A DNA stretch of 12,755 nucleotides, from the NCBI GenBank assembly GCA_900758315.1, contig CAAERF010000044.1:1-12755 (forward strand), given 5' to 3'. How positions within the stretch are numbered: the stretch's first letter is position 1; each line of letters starts with the position of its first letter. The notes under the pieces are model-generated. The model had not been told where the DNA came from and searched no databases. It saw only the letters and a list, made by a program, of their open reading frames with translations. The stretch is from an uncultured Oscillospiraceae bacterium. GTDB lineage: Bacteria; Bacillota; Clostridia; Oscillospirales; Oscillospiraceae. Of this stretch, positions 6,539 to 12,662 are shown piece by piece. A program made the position numbers and the translations under genes.

Positions 6539-6565
6539 AAGTGACGACATGTGCGTCACTTTTTT
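6535..6565. terminator. Second intrinsic terminator, overlapping the repeat's end
   Basis: AAAAAAGTGACG (6535-6546) and CGTCACTTTTTT (6554-6565) are a perfect 12-base-pair inverted repeat around loop ACATGTG. A6 on one side and T6 on the other make it suitable in both directions. The A run overlaps the last bases of the repeat. It may end transcripts from the membrane protein gene and, on the other strand, from rsmI. Confidence 0.8.
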
Positions 6566-6572
6566 CTCTTCT

Positions 6573-6648
6573 CAGCCCGCAAATGCTTTCCCGAAGGGAA
6601 GGCGCGCAGTTGGGCTGCAAGCTTCGGAAAAATGCTTGCATTTTTCCG
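6573..6648. other. Nested and mutually exclusive hairpins in the spacer
   Basis: CAGCCC (6573-6578) pairs with GGGCTG (6612-6617) and encloses a hairpin, GCTTTCCC (6585-6592) with GGGAAGGC (6596-6603), loop GAA. Next, CGGAAAAATG (6625-6634) pairs perfectly with CATTTTTCCG (6639-6648). In competition, TGCAAGC (6616-6622) pairs perfectly with GCTTGCA (6634-6640). The last two stems share bases and cannot form together. This looks like structured RNA or an attenuator-like switch, but no T run follows and no gene is directly controlled on the plus strand. Confidence 0.45.
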
Positions 6649-6653
6649 AGAAG

Positions 6654-6693
6654 GTGTTATATGCTGCGCTGTCTTTTCTATCACTTATAACAC
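6654..6693. repeat. Partial duplicate of the 6441-6458 hairpin arm, framed by a short dyad
   Basis: ATATGCTGCGCT followed by GTCTTT at 6659-6676 repeats 6439-6458 with two bases (CT) missing. It is framed by GTGTTATA (6654-6661) and TATAACAC (6686-6693), an eight-base-pair dyad ending directly beside the rsmI stop codon. CACTTAT also occurs twice in tandem (6683-6689 and 6692-6698). The dyad could be a weak 3' structure for rsmI. Confidence 0.5.
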
Positions 6694-7530
6694 TTATGAG
6701 CCTTTGAGACTGCCCTGATACAGCTCGTTTTTGGGCAGACCGGTCTCTGCCGCCACCCGTTTGGCCGCGTCCTTCAGCGACAGCCCTTCCCGGTCCCGGA
6801 GCTGGGCCACCTGTCGGATGCCCTCTTCCAGGGTGATTTCCTCAGGGACTGCGGGCTGAGCGCCCTCCACCACCAGCACGAACTCCCCTTTGGGCGGGTT
6901 GTCCCGATAGTAGGCCTCCGCCTCCGCCAGAGTCGTGCGGCGCACCTCCTCGTGGAGCTTGGTCAGCTCCCGGCACAGGGAAATGCGCCGTTCACCGCCA
7001 AAGGTCTCCCGCAGATCGGTCAGGGTCGCGGACAGCTTGTGTGGCGCCTCGTAAAAGATCATGGTCCGCTCCTCTCCCACCAGGGATTGGAGATGGGCCC
7101 GCCGGTTCTTCTTGTTCATGGCCAGAAAGCCCTCAAAGGTGAACCGCCCGGTGGGCAGTCCCGACACCGCCAGTCCCGTGATCAGGGCACAGGGTCCCGG
7201 CAGCGCCACCACCGGGATGTCCGCCGCCGCACAGCGCTGGACCAGCTCCTCTCCCGGGTCGCTGATGGCTGGCGTGCCGGCGTCGGTGACCAGGGCACAG
7301 TCCTCGCCGGTCACGAGCCGCTGGACAATGGCCTCGCCACTGGTCTCCGTATTGTGCCGGTAGTAGCTGACCATGGGCTTTTTCAGCCCCAGATGGTTCA
7401 AAATTTTCACGGACACCCGGGTGTCCTCCGCCGCAATAAAGTCCACCGACGCCAGGGTATCCACTGCCCGCTGGGACAGGTCGCTGAGATTGCCGATCGG
7501 CGTCGGCACCAAATACAATGTTCCCGCCAT
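6694..7530 (-). CDS. rsmI: RsmI: 16S rRNA (cytidine-1402 2'-O)-methyltransferase
   Basis: RsmI methylates the ribose of C1402 in the decoding centre of 16S rRNA, using S-adenosylmethionine. The 278-residue protein, of usual length, shows the tetrapyrrole-methylase fold signatures LYLVPTPIGNL (5-15), AAEDTR (33-38), VTDAGTPAISDPG (81-93), ALPGPCA (109-115) and FYEAPHK (159-165). A C-terminal helical part ends in TGLPKNELYQGSLKGS, also typical. It follows the LURP-one gene by 21 bases; the ribosome binding site is weak or distant (GAGGAAG), which suggests coupling. It is last in the trmN6 operon and faces abrB, as in B. subtilis. Confidence 0.95.
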   Translation of the reverse strand: MAGTLYLVPTPIGNLSDLSQRAVDTLASVDFIAAEDTRVSVKILNHLGLKKPMVSYYRHNTETSGEAIVQRLVTGEDCALVTDAGTPAISDPGEELVQRCAAADIPVVALPGPCALITGLAVSGLPTGRFTFEGFLAMNKKNRRAHLQSLVGEERTMIFYEAPHKLSATLTDLRETFGGERRISLCRELTKLHEEVRRTTLAEAEAYYRDNPPKGEFVLVVEGAQPAVPEEITLEEGIRQVAQLRDREGLSLKDAAKRVAAETGLPKNELYQGSLKGS

Positions 7531-7551
7531 GCCGTCACACTCGTTTCTTCC

Positions 7552-8022
7552 TCAATTTCTGGAGCACTTTTCCGCGTCAATGGCCAGCACGATCAGCAGA
7601 GCCATCAAGGCGTTGTCCGGATTCGCCACATCAATGATATAGGTGTCCGTCAGCCGGAACAGCTCCTTGGAAACGGTGGCCGCCAGTTCTCCGTTTCCGT
7701 CCCAGATGTTGTAATCCCACTCCATCAGGGCTCCGTCCACGCTCCAGCCGTTGCAGTCCAGGGTAAACCGGGGTCGGAAGAAGGTAAATTCCTTCCGAAT
7801 GCAGCCCACATAGGTATCCCCCAGGTACATCTCGAACTTGGGCAGGAAGGTGAGCACCCGCTCCTGAAGGGTGGCGATATGATAGCCCGCCGCGTCATGG
7901 ATATGGAGGCGGTGGCCCCAGCTCAGCTTGCCCTGGACGGTGAAGGCCACAGCTCCCGTCTCGTCGTAAATGTCGTAGCTGTCAAACCAGGAAAACAGCC
8001 GCTGTTTAAACAGTAGTCTCAT
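7552..8022 (-). CDS. LURP-one-related (YxjI-like) protein
   Basis: The 156 residues match the LURP-one/YxjI pattern, a tubby-like beta-barrel fold wrapped around a C-terminal hydrophobic helix. Visible pieces are an N-terminal LLFKQRLFSWFDSYDIYDETG, then repeated strand pairs such as VAFTVQGKLSWGHRLHIHDAAG, WDYNIWDGNGELAATVSKEL and DTYIIDV. The end is NPDNALMALLIVLAIDA, the predicted core helix. The function of bacterial members is poorly known; membrane or phospholipid association has been suggested. The ATG at 8022 has AAAGGA seven bases upstream and overlaps the trmN6-like gene by 17 bases, so it is translationally coupled to it. It takes the place of YazA in the B. subtilis operon. Confidence 0.82.
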   Translation of the reverse strand: MRLLFKQRLFSWFDSYDIYDETGAVAFTVQGKLSWGHRLHIHDAAGYHIATLQERVLTFLPKFEMYLGDTYVGCIRKEFTFFRPRFTLDCNGWSVDGALMEWDYNIWDGNGELAATVSKELFRLTDTYIIDVANPDNALMALLIVLAIDAEKCSRN

Positions 8023-8710
8023 CGCACGTTCCTTTCCGGCGGGTATCCGCCACAAACAGGGTGGGCAGCACTTTTAAGCCCGGCCTTCCCAATCGCACCG
8101 CCTCCACCAGCGCCACCTTGGGCGGGTGAGCGGCGGAGTGCTGGATCAGCTGGAACCGTTTGGGCTCCAGTCCGCTCTTCTGGAGGGCCGCGAACAGGGC
8201 CGCCAGCCGCTCGGTCCGATAGCACAGGGCGAACCGACCGCCGGTCCGCAGCAGCCAGCCGGCGGCGGCGCAGATATCCTCCACCGTACAGGCCTCCTCA
8301 CTGCGGGCAGTTTTCCGCACTCCCGTCGCGGTCTTTCCCGTATTGGGCGCGAAGTAAGGTGGGTTGGACACCACCAGGTCATAGCCGCCCGGCGGCGTGT
8401 ACCACCGCCGGTACTCCCGCAGGTCGCCGCAGAGAATGGTCCCCCGCAGTCCGTTCTCCAGCAGATTTTCTGTCGCCAACTCCGCCGACTCCGCCACCAG
8501 CTCGATGCCGTCTAAAGTCAGGTCTGGCTGGCGCTGGGCCAGCAGCAGGCCCAGCACGCCCACGCCGCAGCCCAGGTCGCACACCTTCTCCCGGGCGTGG
8601 AGAGTGGCAAACTGGGAGAGCAGGTGGGAATCGGTGCCCATCTTGGGCAGATGTTCCCGCTGACGCAGCCGGTACCGGCCCAATTCCTCCACACGGTCCT
8701 GTCCTCTCAC
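8006..8710 (-). CDS. trmN6: TrmN6/YabB-like tRNA (adenine37-N6)-methyltransferase
   Basis: This is a SAM-dependent adenine N6-methyltransferase of the YabB/TrmN6 group; E. coli TrmN6 modifies A37 of tRNA1(Val). Motif I is DLGCGVGVLGL (45-55), the acidic end of strand 2 is GIE (68-70), and the amino-methyltransferase motif IV is NPPY (116-119) in YDLVVSNPPYF. The N-terminal LPKMGTDSHLLSQF resembles the substrate-side segment of the group. Length is 234 residues. It starts with GTG at 8710, seven bases after AAGGAGGG. It is the first gene of the operon with the LURP-one protein and rsmI, so the operon looks devoted mainly to RNA methylation. Confidence 0.87.
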   Translation of the reverse strand: MRGQDRVEELGRYRLRQREHLPKMGTDSHLLSQFATLHAREKVCDLGCGVGVLGLLLAQRQPDLTLDGIELVAESAELATENLLENGLRGTILCGDLREYRRWYTPPGGYDLVVSNPPYFAPNTGKTATGVRKTARSEEACTVEDICAAAGWLLRTGGRFALCYRTERLAALFAALQKSGLEPKRFQLIQHSAAHPPKVALVEAVRLGRPGLKVLPTLFVADTRRKGTCDETTV

Positions 8711-8742
8711 GGTTTTACCCTCCTTCCCGTTCTCTGCGCTCC

Positions 8743-8771
8743 ATTATGCCAGCCGGCCGGCCGGTTGTAAA
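8743..8771 (-). promoter_or_regulatory. Sigma-A-like promoter of the trmN6-rsmI operon
   Basis: On the minus strand TTTACA (8771-8766, 5 of 6), a 17-base spacer and CATAAT (8748-8743, 5 of 6) form a good promoter. The spacer holds a GCCGGCCGGCCGG-type run, unusually GC-rich and self-complementary. It lies directly after the EF-G-like gene's terminator. Confidence 0.7.
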
Positions 8772-8783
8772 GCGCTCCGGTGC

Positions 8784-8818
8784 AAAAACAGCGGTGTGAC
8801 ACTGGGCCACACCGCTGT
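8784..8818 (-). terminator. Intrinsic terminator of the EF-G-like gene
   Basis: Arms 8788-8798 and 8808-8818 pair perfectly over 11 base pairs (ACAGCGGTGTG with CACACCGCTGT) around a nine-base loop. On the minus strand the stem is followed by a T run (A run 8784-8788 on the plus strand). It begins 23 bases after the stop codon. Confidence 0.9.
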
Positions 8819-8840
8819 CTGATTGGTTACGGAATCAAAA

Positions 8841-10898
8841 TTACTCTTCCTGGAGGGCCTTTGCCTCGTCAATGGCCTTCTGCTGTGCCGCAGGAGGACA
8901 ATCCTCATAGCGGACAAAGTGGAAGGTGAAGGAACCACGGCTCTGGGTCATAGCCCGCAGCTCGATGGCATAGCTGGTCATCTCGGCCATGGGGACCTCG
9001 GCGGTGATGATCTGATCGCCGTCCTTGGTGGGATCCATGCCCATGACGCGGCCACGGCGCTTATTCAGGTCGCCCATGACGTCGCCCATGTAGCTGTCGG
9101 GCACGGTGACCTTCAGCTCGCCCACCGGCTCCATCAGAACGGGGCTGGCCTCGGGCAGAGCGGCCTTGTAAGCCAGCTGAGCGGCGGTCTTAAAGGCGAT
9201 TTCGGAGGAGTCCACGGGGTGATAGGAGCCGTCGTACAGGACTGCCTTCAGGTTCACCACCGGATATCCGGCCAGGACACCGTGGAGGCAAGCTTCCCGC
9301 AGGCCCTTTTCCACGGCCGGGAAGTAGTTCCGGGGCACGCTGCCGCCGAAGACTTCCTCGTCAAATACCATTTCTTCTTCGTCACAGGGCTCGAATCGGA
9401 CCCAGACGTCGCCGTACTGGCCGCTGCCGCCGGTCTGCTTCTTGAACTTACCCTGCTTGGAGACGGTCTTGCGGATCTTCTCGCGGTATGCCACACGAGG
9501 TGTATCCAGAACGGCCTCTACGCCGAAGCGGCTCTTGAGCTTGGCCACCAGCACGTCGATCTGGATGTCGCCGGCGCCGGCCACCACCATCTGGTGGGTC
9601 TCGGCGTTGTTGGTGACGGAGAAGGAGGGATCTTCTTCGTTCAGGCGGTTGAGGCCCGTACCGATCTTATCTTCCTGACCACGGGTCTTGGGTGCGATGG
9701 CCTTGGAGAACACCGGCTCTGCGAAGGGGATGGGATTCAGGGCGATGCCCTTGGCGCTGAGGGTGTCATTGGTCTTGACCTTGTCCATCTTGGCGATGGC
9801 GCCGATGTCACCGGTCACCAGGCTCTTGACCTCAGTGGCCTTCTTGCCGCGCATGGTGTACAGGCGGCCCAGCTTTTCGTTGTCGCCGGTGCGGCTGTTG
9901 ACCACAGCGGAATCGCTGGTGAAGGGACCTGCCAGCACCTTAATGTAGGAATACTTGCCGTACTGGTCAGAGACAGTCTTAAAGACGAAGGCAACGGGGT
10001 CGCCGTCGGCCACGGCCACTTCCACGGCCTCGCCATCGGCGTCCACACCGGCGGCGGGGATGCCCTGGGTGGGATCGGGAACCAGGTCGATGATGCCGTT
10101 CATGAAGGCCTCAGTGCCCAGGCCGGAGAAGGCGCTGCCGCAGAACACGGGGATCAGGGAGCCTTCCTTGACGCCAACGCGCAGACCGCTGGCAATCTCC
10201 TCTGCGGTGAACTCCTCGCCGTCAAAGAACTTTTCCATCAGCTCTTCGCTGGTCTCAGCCACGTTCTCCATCAGAGCGGCATAGGACTCTTCCACCAGGT
10301 CGGCGGCGTCCGCGGGGACGTCCTCGGCCACGGTCTTGTTCTTGTTCATGCTGTAGGCCTTCTTGGCCACGACGTCGATGACGCCGGTGACCTTCTCGCC
10401 CTCAAACTTGGGGATGACCAGCGGAGTGACGGAGGTGCCGATCTTTTCCTTCAGCTTTTCCACCACGGCGTTGAAGTCGCCGTTGTCCTCGTCGGTCTTG
10501 GACACGTAGATCAGGCAGGGCAGGTTCCGTGCCTTGATCTCCTTGTAGGCCCGCTCGGCGCCCACGGAGATGTCGCCCTTTGCCGGGAGAACGATAACAG
10601 CTGCGTCTGCAACCTGGAGGGCTGCCAGCACATCGCCGTTAAAGTCGAAGTTACCCGGGGTGTCCAGCACGTTGATCTTGCAGTCCTTGAACTCCACGGG
10701 AGCCAGGGCGGTGGAAATGGAAATCTGGCGCTTGATTTCTTCCGGATCGTAGTCACAGACGGTGTTGCCGTCGGCAGTCTTGCCCAGACGGTCGGTGGCG
10801 CCAGTCAGATTCAGCATACTTTCGACAAGCATGGTTTTGCCCACGCCGGAGTGACCCAGCAGGCAGATGTTACGGATATTCTGCGCGGAATAGCTCAT
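8841..10898 (-). CDS. Elongation factor G-like GTPase (EF-G2 type paralogue)
   Basis: This is a five-domain translational GTPase of the EF-G superfamily, 685 residues, close to EF-G length. The P-loop is GHSGVGKT (15-22). Domain IV carries VAYREKI and YHPVDSSEIAFKTAA, and domain V VTVPDSYMGDVMGDLNKRRG. Two GTPase motifs are unusual. The G3 box reads DTPGNFDF, with N83 where EF-G and EF-Tu have the catalytic histidine, and the G4 box reads SKTD (133-136) instead of NKxD. I therefore read it as the EF-G-like paralogue found in many Clostridia and not the housekeeping fusA, which normally follows rpsG. Its cellular role is unclear. TAAGGAGAG lies about eight bases before the ATG. It stands alone between its own promoter and terminator. 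Confidence 0.88.
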   Translation of the reverse strand: MSYSAQNIRNICLLGHSGVGKTMLVESMLNLTGATDRLGKTADGNTVCDYDPEEIKRQISISTALAPVEFKDCKINVLDTPGNFDFNGDVLAALQVADAAVIVLPAKGDISVGAERAYKEIKARNLPCLIYVSKTDEDNGDFNAVVEKLKEKIGTSVTPLVIPKFEGEKVTGVIDVVAKKAYSMNKNKTVAEDVPADAADLVEESYAALMENVAETSEELMEKFFDGEEFTAEEIASGLRVGVKEGSLIPVFCGSAFSGLGTEAFMNGIIDLVPDPTQGIPAAGVDADGEAVEVAVADGDPVAFVFKTVSDQYGKYSYIKVLAGPFTSDSAVVNSRTGDNEKLGRLYTMRGKKATEVKSLVTGDIGAIAKMDKVKTNDTLSAKGIALNPIPFAEPVFSKAIAPKTRGQEDKIGTGLNRLNEEDPSFSVTNNAETHQMVVAGAGDIQIDVLVAKLKSRFGVEAVLDTPRVAYREKIRKTVSKQGKFKKQTGGSGQYGDVWVRFEPCDEEEMVFDEEVFGGSVPRNYFPAVEKGLREACLHGVLAGYPVVNLKAVLYDGSYHPVDSSEIAFKTAAQLAYKAALPEASPVLMEPVGELKVTVPDSYMGDVMGDLNKRRGRVMGMDPTKDGDQIITAEVPMAEMTSYAIELRAMTQSRGSFTFHFVRYEDCPPAAQQKAIDEAKALQEE

Positions 10899-10969
10899 GT
10901 TACGTTCTCTCCTTAACCTGTTTTTAGCATCTCAGACACTCAGTCTGTTAAACGCATTACCTTTTTGTT

Positions 10970-10998
10970 ATTATACTGCAATTTGAACCGATTGACAA
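10970..10998 (-). promoter_or_regulatory. Strong sigma-A-like promoter of the EF-G-like gene
   Basis: On the minus strand TTGTCA (10998-10993, 5 of 6), a 17-base spacer and a perfect TATAAT (10975-10970) give one of the best promoters in the window. The leader of about 65 bases has a small dyad, CAGAC with GTCTG around TGAGT, before the ribosome binding site. High expression is expected. Confidence 0.8.
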
Positions 10999-11042
10999 TG
11001 GTGTTTTCTCATTCTTTCGTCAATTCTTCTGAAAAGGATTCT

Positions 11043-11074
11043 GGGGAAACCGGGAATTCCGGGTCTGTTTCCCC
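11043..11074 (-). terminator. Probable terminator hairpin of the HAD gene
   Basis: GGGGAAAC (11043-11050) pairs with GTTTCCCC (11067-11074) right after the HAD stop codon (11076-11078). The loop holds its own palindrome, CCGG-GAATT-CCGG. On the minus strand only CCTTTTC follows, at some distance, so termination may be partial. Confidence 0.5.
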
Positions 11075-11075
11075 A

Positions 11076-11786
11076 CTATTGTTCTCCCAGGATGATCCGG
11101 CGAATTTCGGAGAAGTCCGCTGCCTCCCAGGTGGGCAGGATCCCGGTGCCATTGGACTTTTTCCCGGGGTTGTACCAGATGGTGTCCACGTGGGCATTGT
11201 ACCCGCCCAGAATGTCCGAGCCCAGACCGTCCCCCACGATCACCGTCCGCTTCCACCGTTCCAGGGTCATGTCCAGGTCGTTGTAGACAATCTGGAAGAA
11301 TCCGGCCTCGGGCTTGCGGATGCCCATCTCTCCGGAGATGTACATTTTTTCAATATAGTGCCGGATGGGAGACCGGGACAGCCGACCCACCTGGGCCACG
11401 GTGATGCCGTTGGTGACAATGTACTGCTTACAGTAGGGCGCCAGAGAGCGGCACAGCTCCTCCGCGCCGTCCAGCAGATAGCTGTGGCTGCCCAGGGACT
11501 CCAGATACTGCCGGTTCATGGCGTCCGGATCCTGACCCTGACCGCCGGCCTCCTCCAGGAACAGCTGGAAGCGCACCTGGGTCAGCTCCTCGGTGGTGAT
11601 CTCGCCCCGGTCGAACCGCGCCCAGAGCATGTCATTGATGCGGACATACAGGGCGATCATCTCTTCGGTCACGGGAATGTGATGGGTCTGATAAACCTCC
11701 TTCAGCGCCTCCCGCTGGGACCGGTCGAAGTCAAACAGCGTCCGGTCCGCGTCAAATAAAATGACATCGTATCGTTGCTTTTCCAC
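11076..11786 (-). CDS. YjjG-like HAD-superfamily nucleotidase/phosphatase
   Basis: This cytoplasmic haloacid-dehalogenase-fold phosphatase resembles YjjG/YfnB, which removes phosphate from non-canonical pyrimidine nucleotides. Motif I is FDADRTLFDFD, with D12 as nucleophile and D14 as acid/base. Motif II is VTNG (T125), motif III the lysine in IRKPE (K158), and motif IV GDGLGSD (D186, D191). The helical cap between motifs I and II (about 20-110) is of the C1 type. The start is GTG at 11786, with AAAGGAG nine bases upstream, giving 236 residues; a longer ATG start at 11837 lacks such a site. It is divergent from the SDR gene. The substrate is inferred only from family resemblance. Confidence 0.87.
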   Translation of the reverse strand: MEKQRYDVILFDADRTLFDFDRSQREALKEVYQTHHIPVTEEMIALYVRINDMLWARFDRGEITTEELTQVRFQLFLEEAGGQGQDPDAMNRQYLESLGSHSYLLDGAEELCRSLAPYCKQYIVTNGITVAQVGRLSRSPIRHYIEKMYISGEMGIRKPEAGFFQIVYNDLDMTLERWKRTVIVGDGLGSDILGGYNAHVDTIWYNPGKKSNGTGILPTWEAADFSEIRRIILGEQ

Positions 11787-11808
11787 GTCTCTGCGCTCCT
11801 TTCCCCTC

Positions 11809-11847
11809 TTGCCCCTGGACTCCCGGCCGTGGTACACTGGTTACCAC
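11809..11847 (+). promoter_or_regulatory. Candidate SDR promoter with an inverted repeat over the -10 region
   Basis: TTGCCC (11809-11814), an 18-base spacer and TACACT (11833-11838) make a moderate promoter for the SDR gene. A dyad of GTGGTA (11829-11834) and TACCAC (11842-11847) with seven bases between covers the -10 box and probable start point, a typical repressor-site position. It also lies upstream of the divergent HAD gene. Confidence 0.4.
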
Positions 11848-11880
11848 ACAGAACCGAAATTTCCCGAGGAGGGTTGGTCT

Positions 11881-12609
11881 ATGTCTCAAACTGTCTTGAT
11901 CACCGGTGCCAGCCGCGGCATCGGCGCCGCCACTGCCCGGCGCTTTGCCGCCGGCGGCTATCAGGTGGCGGTCAACTATTTCCAGTCCCAGGCGGCTGCC
12001 GAGGCACTCTGCCGGGAGCTGGGCAACGATTCCTTTCCCATTCAGACCGACGTGGCCGACCCGGATCAGGTCCGCACCCTGGTGGAGACGGCGATGGCGC
12101 GGATGGGACATCTGGATGTGCTGGTGTGCAACGCCGGCATCTGTCTGCCCGGGATGCTGCTCCAGGACGTCACCGACGCCCAGTGGGAACGGCTGATGGC
12201 CGTGGACGCCGGCGGCGTGTTCTACACCGCCCGGACCGTCCTGCCTCACATGCTCCACCGCCACGCCGGACGGATTATCACCGTCTCCTCCATGTGGGGT
12301 CAGGTGGGCGGCGCCTGTGAGGTGGCCTACTCCGCCGCAAAAGGAGCGGTGATCGCCTTTTCCAAGGCTCTGGCCAAGGAGGTGGCTCCCTCCGGCATCA
12401 CCGTCAACTGTGTGGCTCCCGGGGTCATCGACACGGACATGATGGGATTTGCCTCGCCGGAGACCCGGGCCATGCTGGAGGAGGAGACGCCGCTGGGCCG
12501 GTTGGGCCAGCCCGCCGACATCGCCGAGGCCATCTACTACCTGGCCTCGCCCGCCGCCGCCTTTCTCACCGGTCAGGTTCTGGCTCCAAACGGCGGCTTT
12601 GTCATCTGA
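11881..12609 (+). CDS. FabG-like short-chain dehydrogenase/reductase
   Basis: This 242-residue Rossmann-fold oxidoreductase is of the classical SDR type, closest in appearance to 3-oxoacyl-ACP reductases. TGASRGIG (9-15) binds the cofactor; R12 after the glycine turn favours NADPH. NAG (84-86), S137 and the pair Y150-x3-K154 form the core and active site. The C-terminal segment GRLGQPADIAEAIYYLASPAAAFLTGQVLAPNGGF is typical. The fourth catalytic residue, usually Asn in an NxxG motif, appears as D109 (VDAGGVF). GAGGAGGG seven bases before the ATG fixes the start. No fatty-acid synthesis gene is nearby, so its substrate is open and I do not call it fabG. Confidence 0.88.
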   Translation: MSQTVLITGASRGIGAATARRFAAGGYQVAVNYFQSQAAAEALCRELGNDSFPIQTDVADPDQVRTLVETAMARMGHLDVLVCNAGICLPGMLLQDVTDAQWERLMAVDAGGVFYTARTVLPHMLHRHAGRIITVSSMWGQVGGACEVAYSAAKGAVIAFSKALAKEVAPSGITVNCVAPGVIDTDMMGFASPETRAMLEEETPLGRLGQPADIAEAIYYLASPAAAFLTGQVLAPNGGFVI

Positions 12610-12635
12610 CCGCCGCTCAAACTCCGATGGTGGAA

Positions 12636-12660
12636 GAGCCATGCCCCAAGGGCATGGCTC
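12636..12660 (+). terminator. Perfect 11-bp hairpin after the SDR gene, without a T run
   Basis: GAGCCATGCCC (12636-12646) pairs perfectly with GGGCATGGCTC (12650-12660) around loop CAA, 26 bases after the stop. No T run follows; the next bases start the dispersed repeat. The placement mirrors the 6418-6458 hairpin before copy 1. Confidence 0.55.
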
Positions 12661-12662
12661 CA

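Noticed and set aside
6441..6707. 88-codon plus-strand open frame in the abrB-rsmI spacer
   Set aside because: It runs through three hairpins and the repeat, has no ribosome binding site, and overlaps the rsmI 3' end.
6952..8016. 354-codon plus-strand open frame across rsmI and the LURP-one gene
   Set aside because: It spans two well-supported minus-strand genes and has low-complexity, family-less composition.
8841..10898. Tetracycline-resistance ribosomal protection protein (TetM type)
   Set aside because: Overall motifs and length fit the EF-G-like paralogue. There is no tet-type leader peptide or mobile context.
8823..10916. 697-codon open frame on the plus strand
   Set aside because: It lies antisense across the whole EF-G-like gene and arises from the strong third-position GC bias. 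It has no ribosome binding site, and its residues (long V/L/G/H runs) match no family. The minus-strand frame carries full EF-G motifs.
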